DNA of 64,000 bases from the NCBI GenBank assembly GCA_945860545.1, contig CAMAQM010000001.1:1-64000 (forward strand). Reading direction: 5' to 3'. Each line of letters begins with the position of its first letter. Position 1 is the stretch's first letter. A program made the position numbers and the translations under genes. Positions 15,065 to 24,318 of this stretch are shown here, in pieces. The notes beneath the pieces are model-generated. The model was not told the origin of the DNA. It ran no database searches and saw nothing but the letters and a program-made list of their open reading frames with translations. The DNA comes from Bifidobacterium breve. GTDB taxonomy: Bacteria > Actinomycetota > Acidimicrobiia > Acidimicrobiales > Acidimicrobilacustridaceae.

Positions 15065-16492
15065 ATGCGTTGGAAACTGCTCACCGGGGGAGGACTCGCA
15101 GCCGCAGGGCTGTTGCTGGCCTCCTCCCCGGTGCTCGCCCAGGACGTGGAGGTGGTCGTCGAAGACGTCGATCTCTACGCCCGTTTCGTCGGTTCGGCGG
15201 CTGACGTCGCGCAGACCGTCATTCTCGACAACATCTTCATCTTCATTGCGGGTGTGCTCGTGTTCTTCATGCAGGCGGGCTTCGCTCTGCTCGCCGCCGG
15301 GCTCACCCGGGCGAAGAACTCCTCGAACATGATGATGAAGAGCCTCATGGACTGCGCGTTGGGCGTGATGGTTTTCGCCCTCGTCGGTTGGGGTCTTGCC
15401 TACCCGGGTTTTGAGGGCGGCTGGTTCGGTTTCGCCGGTTGGGGCGTGCCGGGGCTTATGGACACGTTCCCGGATCTGGCCACGGCCTCCGAGGACGGGT
15501 TCTACCCGCTCAGCGTGTCGACGGACTTCTTCTTCCAGGCAGCATTCGCAGCGACCGCAGCCACCATCGTGGCCGGGGCCGTGGCGGAACGGACCAAGTT
15601 CGTGGCCTACCTCGTGTACACCGTGGTGATCACGGGCTTCATCTACCCGGTCGTGGTGAGCTGGAAGTGGGGCGGCGGCTGGTTGGCCGAGCGTGGCTTC
15701 ATCGACTTCGCCGGTTCGGGTCTCGTCCACCTCGTTGGCGGCACGGCGGCTCTCGTTGGCGCAGCGTTCCTCGGCCCTCGTATCGGCAAGTTCGGTGCGG
15801 ACGGCAAGCCTCGGGCCATCCCGGGTCACTCGATCCCTCTGGCCATGGCCGGTGTGTTCATCCTCTTCATCGGGTTCTTCGGGTTCAACCCGGGTTCGGC
15901 GTTGCAGGCGGACATGTCCGTGCCCGTGATTGCGGTCATCACCCTGTTCGCCGGTTGCGCCGGTGCGATCGGGGCCATGTTCAGCGCCTGGGTGCTGCTC
16001 AAGAAGCCGGACACCTCAATGGCCGGTAACGGCTTGTTGGCTGGTCTCGTGGCCATCTGTGCCGGTGTGGGCACCATCGACCCGATTCCCGCCATCATCG
16101 TCGGCGCTGTCGCCGGTGTCGTGGTGGTCCCTGCGGTGCTCTTCGTCGAGCGGGTCCTCAAGGTCGACGACCCGGTTGGTGCGGTGGGCGTCCACATGAT
16201 GTCGGGTCTGTGGGGTGTGCTTGCCGCCGGGATCTTCGTCCAGGAGAGCTACCTGGTGGAGAACGAGGTCACCCGTGGCAGCCTCATCGGGACCCAGGTG
16301 CTCGGTGCCGTGGCGATCATGGTGTTCGTCGGTGTGCTCTCGGCCATCCTGTTCGGTGCGCTCAAGGCAGTTCGCCTGCTTCGGGTCAGCGCCGAGGAGG
16401 AACTCGAGGGTCTCGATGTCTCCGAGCACGGTGCTCCCGGCTACGGCCCCGACATGCTGACGCCGGCGTCCGTTTCGGCGATGGCGTCCTGA
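15065..16492 (+). CDS. amtB: Ammonium transporter (Amt/AmtB)
   Basis: A 475-residue inner-membrane ammonium channel. A signal peptide (MRWKLLTGG through SSPVLAQ) is followed by eleven hydrophobic segments. Family motifs are FVFFMQAGFALL-type sequence (residues about 60-75, here FFMQAGFALLAAG), DFAGSGLVHLVGGTAALVGA with the first pore His, and DDPVGAVGVHMMSGLWGVLA with the second. The start is set by AGGAGG at 15055-15060, with 4 nt before ATG. Translation therefore uses a leader of about 100 nt, unlike most neighbours. glnK follows after 30 nt. Confidence 0.95.
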   Translation: MRWKLLTGGGLAAAGLLLASSPVLAQDVEVVVEDVDLYARFVGSAADVAQTVILDNIFIFIAGVLVFFMQAGFALLAAGLTRAKNSSNMMMKSLMDCALGVMVFALVGWGLAYPGFEGGWFGFAGWGVPGLMDTFPDLATASEDGFYPLSVSTDFFFQAAFAATAATIVAGAVAERTKFVAYLVYTVVITGFIYPVVVSWKWGGGWLAERGFIDFAGSGLVHLVGGTAALVGAAFLGPRIGKFGADGKPRAIPGHSIPLAMAGVFILFIGFFGFNPGSALQADMSVPVIAVITLFAGCAGAIGAMFSAWVLLKKPDTSMAGNGLLAGLVAICAGVGTIDPIPAIIVGAVAGVVVVPAVLFVERVLKVDDPVGAVGVHMMSGLWGVLAAGIFVQESYLVENEVTRGSLIGTQVLGAVAIMVFVGVLSAILFGALKAVRLLRVSAEEELEGLDVSEHGAPGYGPDMLTPASVSAMAS

Positions 16493-16522
16493 CGGACAAC
16501 GACGAGGAAAGGAACACGAACC

Positions 16523-16855
16523 ATGCAGCTCGTCACAGCAGTCATCAAGCCGCATCAGCTCGATGCGGTCAAGGAAGCCCTCAAGGGGCTGGGTGTTGCC
16601 GGCATCACGGTGACCGAGGTCAAGGGCTTCGGTCGCCAGGGCGGTCACACCGAGACCTATCGGGGTGCGGAATACCAGGTGGAATTCATCCCGAAGGTCA
16701 AGGTCGAGGTGGTGACCGAGGACGCCGCTGGGATCACCAGCGCCATCCAGACCGCCGCCTCCACCGGCAAGATCGGTGACGGCAAGATCTGGGTGACCTC
16801 GGTCGACCAGGTCGTGCGGATCCGTACGGGTGAGAGCGGGGCGGACGCCATCTGA
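16523..16855 (+). CDS. glnK: Nitrogen regulatory PII protein
   Basis: A 110-residue trimeric PII signal protein that reads 2-oxoglutarate and ATP/ADP and blocks AmtB when nitrogen is plentiful. The T-loop carries TETYRGAEYQVEF with Y46 and Y51; Y51 is the uridylylated or adenylylated residue in other bacteria. The B-loop region TGKIGDGKIWV and the C-terminal VRIRTGE are intact. Co-transcribed with amtB, with an AGGAAAG-like ribosome site before the ATG. No GlnD-type modifying enzyme follows, unlike the classical actinobacterial amtB-glnK-glnD order. Confidence 0.95.
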   Translation: MQLVTAVIKPHQLDAVKEALKGLGVAGITVTEVKGFGRQGGHTETYRGAEYQVEFIPKVKVEVVTEDAAGITSAIQTAASTGKIGDGKIWVTSVDQVVRIRTGESGADAI

Positions 16856-16885
16856 CGTCAGCTCAGCCACACGGTTGAGTGGAGT

Positions 16886-16915
16886 GGGGTGCGGTGCCTT
16901 CGGGTGCCGCACCCC
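16886..16915. terminator. Hairpin terminator between glnK and gpmA
   Basis: GGGGTGCGG (16886-16894) and CCGCACCCC (16907-16915) form a perfect 9-bp GC-rich stem. It lies between convergent genes and has no T-run. It can serve both directions. Confidence 0.65.
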
Positions 16916-16936
16916 CTCCGCGTTTGGCGCCCGGGT

Positions 16937-17704
16937 TCAGTTCCCTGTGTTGGATCCTTGCGCCGCCACCGCGGCGGCGGCGGCGGCGATGGCTTCGGGG
17001 TCACCGAGGCACCGCTCGAGGGGGTGTCGCCGGTCCACCGGGCGAAGGTCCTCGCCGAGTTCGTAGACGAGCGGCACGCCGGTGGGGAGGTTCAGTTCGG
17101 TGATGTCGTCGTCGGAGATGCCGTCGAGTTCCTTGACCACGGCCCGCAGGCTGTTTCCGTGGGCGGCGACGAGCAGGGTCCGCCCCGATCGCAGCACCGG
17201 CACCGCCCGGTCCTCGAACCACGGCCAGGTGCGTCGGACCACGTCGGCGAGGCATTCCGAGGCGGGGATGACGGCGGGGTCCAGCTCGACGTAGCGCGGG
17301 TCGGCAGCCGGGTCGTAGGGGTTGTCCGGGGAGATGGGGGGCGGGGCGATGTCGTACGCCCGACGCCACACCTTCACTTTGTCCTCTCCGTGCTTGGCGG
17401 CCGTTTCGGCCTTGTCGAGGCCGGTCAGGTCGCCGTAGTGACGTTCGTTGAGTCGCCAGGTGCGTTCCACGGGGACCCATGCCCGCCCCATCGCCTCGAG
17501 CGCCAGGTTGGCGGATCGGATGGCCCGGGTCTGCAGTGAGGTGTGGACGATGCCGGGGAGGACGCCGGCCTCACTGAGCAGCACCCCCGCTGTTCGGGCT
17601 TCCTGTTCGCCCGAGGGGGTCAGATCGGCGTCCCACCAACCGGTGAACCGGTTCTCAAGGTTCCATTGGCTCTGGCCGTGTCGCAGCAGCACGAGGGTGG
17701 TCAT
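16937..17704 (-). CDS. gpmA: 2,3-bisphosphoglycerate-dependent phosphoglycerate mutase
   Basis: A 255-residue glycolytic enzyme that interconverts 3- and 2-phosphoglycerate. LLRHGQS holds the phosphorylated His9; ERHYGDLTG (87-95) and [12 protein letters not shown] carry the other active-site residues. Length matches the family. The tail has an Ala run and low complexity. ATG at 17702-17704 is preceded by TAGGGT with 6 nt between, so leaderless. Confidence 0.95.
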   Translation of the reverse strand: MTTLVLLRHGQSQWNLENRFTGWWDADLTPSGEQEARTAGVLLSEAGVLPGIVHTSLQTRAIRSANLALEAMGRAWVPVERTWRLNERHYGDLTGLDKAETAAKHGEDKVKVWRRAYDIAPPPISPDNPYDPAADPRYVELDPAVIPASECLADVVRRTWPWFEDRAVPVLRSGRTLLVAAHGNSLRAVVKELDGISDDDITELNLPTGVPLVYELGEDLRPVDRRHPLERCLGDPEAIAAAAAAVAAQGSNTGN

Positions 17705-17710
17705 GGGCGG

Positions 17711-17716
17711 ACCCTA
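17711..17716 (-). promoter_or_regulatory. Leaderless -10 hexamer of gpmA
   Basis: Reverse strand TAGGGT, 6 nt before the ATG. Confidence 0.55.
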
Positions 17717-17806
17717 CCCCGTGTTTGGCGGCGACCGGGGCGGTTCCGCCTGCAATCCCGGCGCTGTGGGTGTCCTGGCCGGCAGCGAAATTTCCTTCTT
17801 CCAGAA

Positions 17807-17827
17807 GTTGCTAACCAGTCACTCAAC
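17807..17827. promoter_or_regulatory. HspR (HAIR-like) operator of the dnaK operon
   Basis: GTTGCTA-N7-ACTCAAC has the layout of the HAIR element (CTTGAGT-N7-ACTCAAG), with a good right half and a poorer left half. It covers the -35 and spacer of the dnaK promoter. A second perfect half-site, CTTGAGT, lies at 17864-17870, downstream of the predicted transcription start. Confidence 0.55.
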
Positions 17828-17836
17828 TTTTATACT
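17808..17836 (+). promoter_or_regulatory. dnaK promoter (SigA-like)
   Basis: TTGCTA (17808-17813) and TATACT (17831-17836) are separated by 17 nt. Transcription would start near 17843, giving a leader of about 68 nt. Confidence 0.6.
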
Positions 17837-17910
17837 TTTCCTCTATCAACAATCGCTCGCCAGCTTGAGTTGGCTTCACCCCCACACAAAAGGAACCGGA
17901 AGGTAGGACA

Positions 17911-19746
17911 ATGCCAAAGGCCGTAGGAATCGACCTGGGAACCACGAACTCCGTCGTCGCCGTGCTTGAAGGTGGCGACCCTGTCGTCATCCCCAACGCA
18001 GAAGGGGCGCGCACCACCCCGTCCGTCGTGGCGTTCGCCAAGAACGGCGAAGTGCTCGTCGGCGAAGTGGCCAAGCGTCAGGCCATCACCAACCCGGACC
18101 GCACGTTCCGCTCCGTGAAACGCTTCATGGGGCGTTCGGACTGGTCCGAAGACATTGACGGCAAGAAGTACACCCCCCAGGAGATCGCGGCCCGGGTGCT
18201 CATGAAGCTCAAGCGGGACGCCGAGGCGTACCTCGGTGAACCCGTCACCCAGGCGGTCATCACAGTCCCGGCGTACTTCGACGACGCCCAGCGGACCGCC
18301 ACCAAAGAGGCCGGCCAGATCGCCGGACTTGAGGTGCTGCGCATCATCAACGAACCCACCGCCGCCGCCCTCGCCTACGGCCTCGAACGCGAAGGTGCCG
18401 ACCAGACCATTCTCGTGTTCGACCTCGGTGGTGGCACGTTCGACGTGTCGGTGCTCGAGATCGGGGACGGCGTGTTCGAGGTGAAGTCCACCCACGGCGA
18501 CACCGAACTCGGTGGCGACGACTGGGACCAGCGCATCATCGACTGGCTGGTGGACACCTTCAAGGGCGCCCACGGAGTCGACCTGTCCAAGGACAACATG
18601 GCGATGCAGCGCCTCAAGGAAGCTGCCGAGAAGGCCAAGATCGAGTTGTCCCAGGTGGCCGAAACGCAGATCAACCTTCCCTTCATCACCGCCACCCAGG
18701 AAGGCCCGCTCCACCTCGACGAGAAGTTGAGCCGGTCCAAGTTCGAGGAACTGACCGCCGACCTGTTGGCCCGGTGCAAGACCCCGTTCGAGCAGGCCAT
18801 CACCGACGCCGGCCTGTCCAAGGGCGACATCGACCACGTGGTACTCGTCGGTGGCTCCACCCGGATGCCGGCGGTGATGGAACTCGTGAAGTCCATGACC
18901 GGCAACGACCCCCACAAGGGCGTGAACCCCGACGAGGTGGTCGCCGTCGGCGCAGCGGTCCAGGCCGGTGTCCTCAAGGGCGAGGTCAAGGACGTGCTGT
19001 TGCTCGACGTCACGCCGCTGTCGCTGGGCATCGAAACCAAGGGCGGCGTCATGACCCGGCTCATCGAGCGCAACACCACCATCCCGACCCGTCGGACCGA
19101 GGTGTTCACCACGGCGGAGGACAACCAGCCGTCCGTGGAAATCAACGTGCTCCAGGGCGAGCGGGAGATGGCCGCCTACAACAAGACCCTCGGCAAGTTC
19201 CAGCTCGTGGACCTGCCGCCCGCTCCTCGCGGCGTGCCGCAGATCGAGGTCACGTTCGACATCGACGCCAACGGCATCGTGCACGTCTCGGCCAAGGACC
19301 GCGCCACCAACAAAGAGCAGTCCATGACCATCACCGGCCAGTCCTCGCTCAGCAAGGACCAGATCGACCAGATGGTTCGTGACGCCGAGGCGCACGCCGC
19401 TGAGGACGCCCGTCGACGCGAGGAGGCGGAGATCCGCAACAAGGCGGATTCGCTCGTGTACCAGACCGAGAAGTTGCTCGTCGACCAGGGCGACAAGTTG
19501 TCGCCGGAGGATCGCAGCAACGTCGAAGGTCGACTCGCCGAACTCAAGACCGCACTCGCTGGTGAGGACATGGCGGCGATCAGCACCGCCACGGACGCCC
19601 TCATGAGCGCCAGCCAGGAGTTCAGCCAGAAGCTCTACGAGCAGGCCGCGGCCTCAGAAGCGGCCGGTGGTGGCACCGGTGGTACCACGACCCCCAATGA
19701 CGACGAGGTCGTGGACGCCGAGATCGTCGACGACGAGGAGTCCTGA
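17911..19746 (+). CDS. dnaK: Chaperone protein DnaK (Hsp70)
   Basis: A 611-residue Hsp70. The ATPase domain has IDLGTTNS (7-14), [10 protein letters not shown] and [12 protein letters not shown]. The substrate domain follows from about residue 360 with [17 protein letters not shown], then the helical lid. The tail ends [12 protein letters not shown], the usual EVVDAE-type C-terminus. It folds and protects cytosolic proteins with DnaJ and GrpE, which follow in the operon. RBS GGAAGG is at about 17897-17902. Transcription is probably repressed by HspR, the last gene of the operon. Confidence 0.97.
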   Translation: MPKAVGIDLGTTNSVVAVLEGGDPVVIPNAEGARTTPSVVAFAKNGEVLVGEVAKRQAITNPDRTFRSVKRFMGRSDWSEDIDGKKYTPQEIAARVLMKLKRDAEAYLGEPVTQAVITVPAYFDDAQRTATKEAGQIAGLEVLRIINEPTAAALAYGLEREGADQTILVFDLGGGTFDVSVLEIGDGVFEVKSTHGDTELGGDDWDQRIIDWLVDTFKGAHGVDLSKDNMAMQRLKEAAEKAKIELSQVAETQINLPFITATQEGPLHLDEKLSRSKFEELTADLLARCKTPFEQAITDAGLSKGDIDHVVLVGGSTRMPAVMELVKSMTGNDPHKGVNPDEVVAVGAAVQAGVLKGEVKDVLLLDVTPLSLGIETKGGVMTRLIERNTTIPTRRTEVFTTAEDNQPSVEINVLQGEREMAAYNKTLGKFQLVDLPPAPRGVPQIEVTFDIDANGIVHVSAKDRATNKEQSMTITGQSSLSKDQIDQMVRDAEAHAAEDARRREEAEIRNKADSLVYQTEKLLVDQGDKLSPEDRSNVEGRLAELKTALAGEDMAAISTATDALMSASQEFSQKLYEQAAASEAAGGGTGGTTTPNDDEVVDAEIVDDEES

Positions 19747-19747
19747 C

Positions 19748-20281
19748 ATGTCAGATCCGGGCATGCCCGGAGCCGACGACATCCGCGGGACCGACGTTGA
19801 GGACGAGTTGGTCGACGAGGTGCTCGACGCCGCCGACGGCGGTGACGGGGCACCCGTCGACGAGCAGTCCATCGCCGAGGTGGCAGCAGAACGGGACGAC
19901 TACCGCGACGCCCTGTTGCGGGTGAAGGCCGAGTTCGACAACTACCGCAAGCGGGTCGCTCGCGAGCGGGACACCATGGTCCAGCAGGCGTCGGCGCGCC
20001 TCGTGGCGGAACTGCTCACCATCCTCGACTCGTGCGACGCCGCCATTGTCCAGGGCGCCGCCGACGTGGAACCGGTGCACAAGGCGCTCGTGGACCTGCT
20101 CGTCAAGGAAGGTCTCGAGATACTGCCCGCCACCGACGTCCCCTTTGATCCCCACTTGCACGAGGCGGTTCTGCACGAGGAGGGCGACGGCGCGGAAAGT
20201 GTTGTCGTCGAAACGCTGCGGACTGGCTACGTCTGGCACGGCACCGTGCTGCGTCCGGCCATGGTCCGGGTGCGTGGCTGA
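19748..20281 (+). CDS. grpE: Nucleotide exchange factor GrpE
   Basis: A 177-residue protein. The acidic N-terminus (about 45 residues) is followed by the coiled coil (AAERDDYRDALLRVKAEFDN) and the beta domain with PFDPHLHEAV and VVETLRTGYVWHGTVLRPA, all diagnostic. It releases ADP from DnaK. ATG 19748 comes 1 nt after the dnaK stop, implying coupled translation. The upstream in-frame ATG would overlap dnaK by 80 nt and adds an unlikely peptide. Confidence 0.95.
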   Translation: MSDPGMPGADDIRGTDVEDELVDEVLDAADGGDGAPVDEQSIAEVAAERDDYRDALLRVKAEFDNYRKRVARERDTMVQQASARLVAELLTILDSCDAAIVQGAADVEPVHKALVDLLVKEGLEILPATDVPFDPHLHEAVLHEEGDGAESVVVETLRTGYVWHGTVLRPAMVRVRG

Positions 20282-20310
20282 GGTCCCGCGCCTGATGGCA
20301 GGAGCCTGAG

Positions 20311-21453
20311 ATGGCCGCCCAGCGGGAATGGTTCGAAAAGGACTACTACAAGGTGCTCGGCGTGCCCTCGGACGCGGCGGCCAAGGACATCACCAAGGCC
20401 TACCGGAAACTGGCCCGCCAGTTTCACCCTGACGCCAACCCCGACGACCCCGGAGCCGAGGAACGCTTCAAGGAGGTCTCCGCCGCCTACGACGTGCTCG
20501 GCGACGAGGCCAAGCGTTCCGAGTACGACCAGGTCCGCACGATGGGCCCGATGGGCGGGTTCGCCGGACCCGGTGGTCCGGGCGGGCCCGGTGGCATGGG
20601 TGGTTCGTTCACCGCTGACGACCTTGGTGGTCTGTTCGGGAACCTGTTCGGCGGTGGCGCCCCCGGTGGTCGCCGTGGCGGTCGTGGCCCAGCCGGCGTC
20701 GGTCCCCGACGCGGTGACGACCTTGAGGCCGAACTGACCCTCGGGTTCCACGACGCCATCGCCGGGCTGACCACCACCATCCAGTTGGCGTCGGAGGTCG
20801 GCTGCCCGGTGTGTGGCGGGTCGGGAGCGCGACCCGGGTCGACGCCCCAGACGTGTGCCACCTGTGGTGGGCGCGGAGTCAATGAGGACAATCAGGGGTT
20901 CTTTTCGTTCTCGTCGCCTTGCGTGAGTTGCGGTGGCCGGGGCAGCGTCATCACCGATCCCTGCACCCAGTGCAGCGGGTCGGGAGCGGTGCACCGCACC
21001 CGTGACGTGAAGGTGCGGATCCCTGCCGGGGTCGCCGAGGGGCAGCGCATCAGGTTGGGGGGCCGCGGTGGTCCCGGCCGCAATGGCGGACCCCCCGGTG
21101 ACCTGTTCGTGCTCGTCCACGTCACCGCCGATCGGCTGTTTGGTCGCAAGGGTCGTGACCTGACCCTCACGGTGCCCGTCACCTATCCCGAGGCGGTACT
21201 CGGGACCACGGTGAAGGTGCCCACACCGCTCGGTGGGTCGGTCACCATCAAGGTGCCCGCCGGTACGCCATCGGGGAAGGTGCTGCGGGTCAAGGGCCGT
21301 GGGGTCGAGACCGCCAAGGCCACCGGCGATCTGCTCGTCACTGTCGAGGTGGTGGTCCCCACCGAACTCGACGACGCCCAACGGTCCGCGGTGGAGGCGC
21401 TGGCATCGGCCACGCCGGGCTCGCCGCGTGCGCATCTCGGAGTCGAGGCATGA
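20311..21453 (+). CDS. dnaJ: Chaperone protein DnaJ (Hsp40)
   Basis: A 380-residue type I J-protein that delivers substrates to DnaK and triggers its ATPase. The J domain (about residues 10-75) contains the HPD motif in QFHPDANPDD. A Gly-rich linker follows, then four zinc-finger repeats: CPVCGGSG, CATCGGRG, CVSCGGRG and CTQCSGSG. The C-terminal substrate-binding region ends near VVVPTELDDAQR. It follows grpE by 29 nt. Confidence 0.96.
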   Translation: MAAQREWFEKDYYKVLGVPSDAAAKDITKAYRKLARQFHPDANPDDPGAEERFKEVSAAYDVLGDEAKRSEYDQVRTMGPMGGFAGPGGPGGPGGMGGSFTADDLGGLFGNLFGGGAPGGRRGGRGPAGVGPRRGDDLEAELTLGFHDAIAGLTTTIQLASEVGCPVCGGSGARPGSTPQTCATCGGRGVNEDNQGFFSFSSPCVSCGGRGSVITDPCTQCSGSGAVHRTRDVKVRIPAGVAEGQRIRLGGRGGPGRNGGPPGDLFVLVHVTADRLFGRKGRDLTLTVPVTYPEAVLGTTVKVPTPLGGSVTIKVPAGTPSGKVLRVKGRGVETAKATGDLLVTVEVVVPTELDDAQRSAVEALASATPGSPRAHLGVEA

Positions 21454-21495
21454 CCATCGGGGGACGTCGTAGTGTGGCCACTCGGTGGTGGTTGG

Positions 21496-21517
21496 CCGTC
21501 GGTGAAACCGCCGACGG
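21496..21517 (+). other. Intercistronic hairpin between dnaJ and hspR
   Basis: CCGTCGG (21496-21502) and CCGACGG (21511-21517) form a perfect 7-bp stem with an 8-nt loop, about 30 nt before the hspR start. It could reduce read-through into hspR or stabilise the upstream mRNA. Role inferred. Confidence 0.4.
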
Positions 21518-21547
21518 GGTCCGAGATCCGCAGGGGAGGTGAGCGGG

Positions 21548-21919
21548 ATGGAAGGTTCACGACGGGGTGCCGTCTACGTCATCTCGGTCGCCGCCGAGAT
21601 TGCTGGTGTCCACCCCCAGACTCTGCGCATCTACGAGCGCAAAGGGCTCCTCGAGCCGGCACGCACAAGTGGCGGGAGCCGTCGCTACAGCGAGGAGGAC
21701 CTTCGTCGCCTCGCACGGATTGCGGAGCTGACCGAGCAGGGGTTGAACCTTGCGGGGGTCAAGCGGGTGTTGGCGCTCGAAGCCGAGGTGGAACATCTGA
21801 AGGCTGAGGTCGTGCGGGCCCGGCGTGACGCCGTCGAGGCGGTGGAAGCCGCCCACCGGGAACACCGTCGGGACCTCGTGCCGTTGCGTCAGACCGTGGT
21901 TCGGTTCGGTTCGTCCTGA
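21548..21919 (+). CDS. hspR: Heat shock repressor HspR (MerR family)
   Basis: A 123-residue MerR-type protein. The N-terminal winged helix reads YVISVAAEIAGVHPQTLRIY then GLLEPARTSGGSRRYSEEDL, the HspR signature. A coiled coil (residues about 80-110) follows. In actinobacteria HspR represses dnaK and clpB by binding HAIR elements, with DnaK as corepressor. AGGGGAGG at 21532-21539, 8 nt before ATG 21548, sets the start. It is the fourth gene of the dnaK operon, allowing feedback. Confidence 0.93.
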   Translation: MEGSRRGAVYVISVAAEIAGVHPQTLRIYERKGLLEPARTSGGSRRYSEEDLRRLARIAELTEQGLNLAGVKRVLALEAEVEHLKAEVVRARRDAVEAVEAAHREHRRDLVPLRQTVVRFGSS

Positions 21920-21929
21920 CCGGTCGGGT

Positions 21930-22898
21930 TCAGACGTCGGTTCTGTTCGAGCTGATGCCGCAGATTTCGCCCCGGTCGAGGCACAGGGCGGTGAGGTGTT
22001 CGAGTTCGTCCCGGGACCAGCCGTTCATCACGTCACCGTGACCGGTGATCATCGATCCTGAGGCCAGACGAAGGCCCGAGGGGTCGGCGTCGAAGTCGTA
22101 ACGCAGCGCCAGGATGAGCTGGACGATGTGCACCGGGTGCGTGCCGGGGCACGAGCCGTTGTCGCTGTAGGCGGTGTGCGCCCGGTGGTCGGCGCTGTCG
22201 AGGTTCTCGCCGTCCCAGCAGTCGGGGAACGTGAGCCGCAGCGCCAGCGGGGCGCGCGGCGAACAGTCACGGGGCAGGACGGTCAGGTGGTCCGATGCTC
22301 CGCACGTCCACCCCACCACGCCGGTCGATTGGGGTTCCTCCGCACCGGGATCCCCCGCCAACATGTTGAGCCCCACGGGCCACGCCTTCACCTGGGATGC
22401 CTCGACGCCCACCCCGGTGCGGTAGTAGGCGATGAGTTCGTCGGGTTCGACCCGTTCGTCGCCGTTGAACAGCGCAGGCACCCAGTACGCCGCCGTGTCG
22501 GCCTTGTTCTGACATGACGTGTCGGTCCCCAGCAGGGACTCCCCGGTGCTGAACGCGTCGGTGTCGTGCGACCCGAAGAACTCGTGGAGGTGGGAGGCCC
22601 CGGGGTTGCCCGGCAGCACGATCGGGTCGTCGGGGGCAGTGTGGCTGAGGTCGCACTCAACGATGAACTGGGGGTGGCGGCCCTGTGGGCCGAGTCGCAC
22701 CGGGGCAGGATCGGGCCGCGCCGATGCCGGAGTCGCCGACAGGTGTCCGGCGTGGCCCCCGGTGCCGGTTGCCGGTGTTGAACCTGACTGGGCGGTGACG
22801 ACGGCGGCAGCGCCGCCGAGGACCACCACGACGGCAGCGGCGGCAACCGCTATCCGAATCGTTGATGGTCGCCGGCGGCGCGGCGCGTCGTCAGTCAT
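21930..22898 (-). CDS. Membrane-anchored exported DUF1996 protein
   Basis: A 322-residue protein. An N-terminal membrane anchor (residues 14-37) is followed by a low-complexity linker and a DUF1996 domain. Family marks are FIVECDLSHTAPDDP, ASHLHEFFGSHDT with paired His103/His105, and the Cys-containing WTCGASDHL and FPDCWDG. The domain is found in secreted bacterial and fungal proteins and its function is unknown. It is the last gene of a three-gene cluster with two lipoproteins and follows the beta-helix gene by 29 nt. Confidence 0.82.
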   Translation of the reverse strand: MTDDAPRRRRPSTIRIAVAAAAVVVVLGGAAAVVTAQSGSTPATGTGGHAGHLSATPASARPDPAPVRLGPQGRHPQFIVECDLSHTAPDDPIVLPGNPGASHLHEFFGSHDTDAFSTGESLLGTDTSCQNKADTAAYWVPALFNGDERVEPDELIAYYRTGVGVEASQVKAWPVGLNMLAGDPGAEEPQSTGVVGWTCGASDHLTVLPRDCSPRAPLALRLTFPDCWDGENLDSADHRAHTAYSDNGSCPGTHPVHIVQLILALRYDFDADPSGLRLASGSMITGHGDVMNGWSRDELEHLTALCLDRGEICGISSNRTDV

Positions 22899-22927
22899 GG
22901 GTCGCTGGTGGGTTCCCCACCGTCACC

Positions 22928-24295
22928 TCATCCGGCCGGCCGGGACGGGACCGTGATGGCGGCGAGGTCCACCTGCTTGGGCCCACGGGCCGGGGTGGCC
23001 GGAGCGTTGGCGGCGTCAGGCATGTTGGGCTGGGCCGCCGGAATCGGCGTGGTGCGCCAGTCCTTTTCCGGCGGGCGTTCCGAGGCGATCAGGTTGACCA
23101 GGTCGAGCGACCCGACGCTCCAGTCTCCACTGCCCGTGCCGTCACACGGTGCGAGGGTCTGCAGGTCGGCGGGGGCGCTGGTGGCGGCCTGGTTGTCCGA
23201 GAAGCAGTTGTTCAGGGCGGCGAGGTCAGGCTGGAGGTCCCCGACGGCGATGTCCCCGAGGCCCGAGTCGGACACCACGTTGCCGATGACCCGGTTGTTC
23301 TTCGGCGACCACAACACGAGGTCGTCAATGTCCTCGGGGGCGACGGTGGGGGCGGCGGCGTCCTTGCACGGCTGGGTCAGCAGGCTGTCGTCGTTGTTGG
23401 GGACGTCGTTGGCGCCTTCCTCGGGGAACGGCACCACGCCGATGCCGGTGCGTTCGTGGTTGTACACGAGGTTGCGCTCGGCGACGTTGCCGATGCCACC
23501 GGCGATGAGGATGCCGTTGCCCATGGCGAGTAGCGCCACGTCGATGGCGGGCGTGTCCGGATTCGAGTTGTCGTGCACGATGTTGCCGACCATGGTGGTC
23601 TCACGCTGCGGGTAGCACAGCTCATACGACCCGGTGTTGGGCACGATGCCGGCGCGGTTGAACCGGAACGTTGAGTTCACGATGGCCAGGTTCCCGCCGG
23701 CGTTGGTGCCCGAGTACCCGAGCCCGTTCCACTCCGAGATCACGTTGTCGATCAGGGCGTTACACGGGTAGCACTGGCCGATGTAGAACCCGGCGTCGCG
23801 CGCCCCCGAGGCGTACGAGTTGTCGAACTGCCCGTTGTAGGAGTCGAAGGCGTAGATGCCGTAGTCGCCGGTGCGGTACGACGTGAGGTACGAACCCCGA
23901 TATCCGTCGACACCGGTCCAGTAGAAGGAGTTGCCGGTGAAGTTGCGGCCCGTCATGTTCTCGACGGTCACGCCGTTGGCGCCGACAACCTTGATGCCGT
24001 TGGTGAGCTCGAAGTTCCCGTCGAGGATCACCTCGTTGCGGTCGAGGCCGCGGATGGTGATGTCGTTGGTCTCCACGGAGACGGCTTCGTTGTAGACGCC
24101 GGGGCTCACGAGGATGAGGTCACCAGGCGAGGCGGCGTTGACCGCTTCCTGGATGGTCGGCTGGTCGGCGGGGACGGCGATCGTCTTGGATTCGCCGTCG
24201 CCTCCCGTCGAACTCTCCGAACTGCTGCATGCTCCGAGGAGCAGGCCGGTGGCCAACAACCCGGCGAGGAGCCGGGTGGTCCGTGTGCGCTTCAT
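22928..24295 (-). CDS. Right-handed beta-helix lipoprotein (NosD/pectate lyase-like)
   Basis: A 455-residue secreted lipoprotein. The lipobox LLGAC puts the lipidated residue at Cys23. The mature part begins with VPADQPTIQEAVNAASPGDL and VSPGVYNEAV, typical of NosD/periplasmic copper-binding and pectate-lyase-like helices. Repeats such as NGIKVVGANGVTVENMTGRN continue to about residue 350. The C-terminal 60 residues are Pro/Ala-rich. It may bind or process a polysaccharide, or aid metal handling given the cupredoxin next door. No catalytic residues can be assigned. Confidence 0.8.
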   Translation of the reverse strand: MKRTRTTRLLAGLLATGLLLGACSSSESSTGGDGESKTIAVPADQPTIQEAVNAASPGDLILVSPGVYNEAVSVETNDITIRGLDRNEVILDGNFELTNGIKVVGANGVTVENMTGRNFTGNSFYWTGVDGYRGSYLTSYRTGDYGIYAFDSYNGQFDNSYASGARDAGFYIGQCYPCNALIDNVISEWNGLGYSGTNAGGNLAIVNSTFRFNRAGIVPNTGSYELCYPQRETTMVGNIVHDNSNPDTPAIDVALLAMGNGILIAGGIGNVAERNLVYNHERTGIGVVPFPEEGANDVPNNDDSLLTQPCKDAAAPTVAPEDIDDLVLWSPKNNRVIGNVVSDSGLGDIAVGDLQPDLAALNNCFSDNQAATSAPADLQTLAPCDGTGSGDWSVGSLDLVNLIASERPPEKDWRTTPIPAAQPNMPDAANAPATPARGPKQVDLAAITVPSRPAG

Positions 24296-24318
24296 GTTTC
24301 CCCCCTATGTGTGCGGCG

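Noticed and set aside
15065-16492. amtB start at the upstream ATG 14951
   Set aside because: It would add 38 residues before the signal peptide; AGGAGG directly precedes ATG 15065.
17830-19395. Long reverse-strand open frame of 521 codons across dnaK
   Set aside because: It is antisense to a fully conserved dnaK and its translation is low-complexity Gly/His/Val-rich. Long antisense frames are expected at this GC content.
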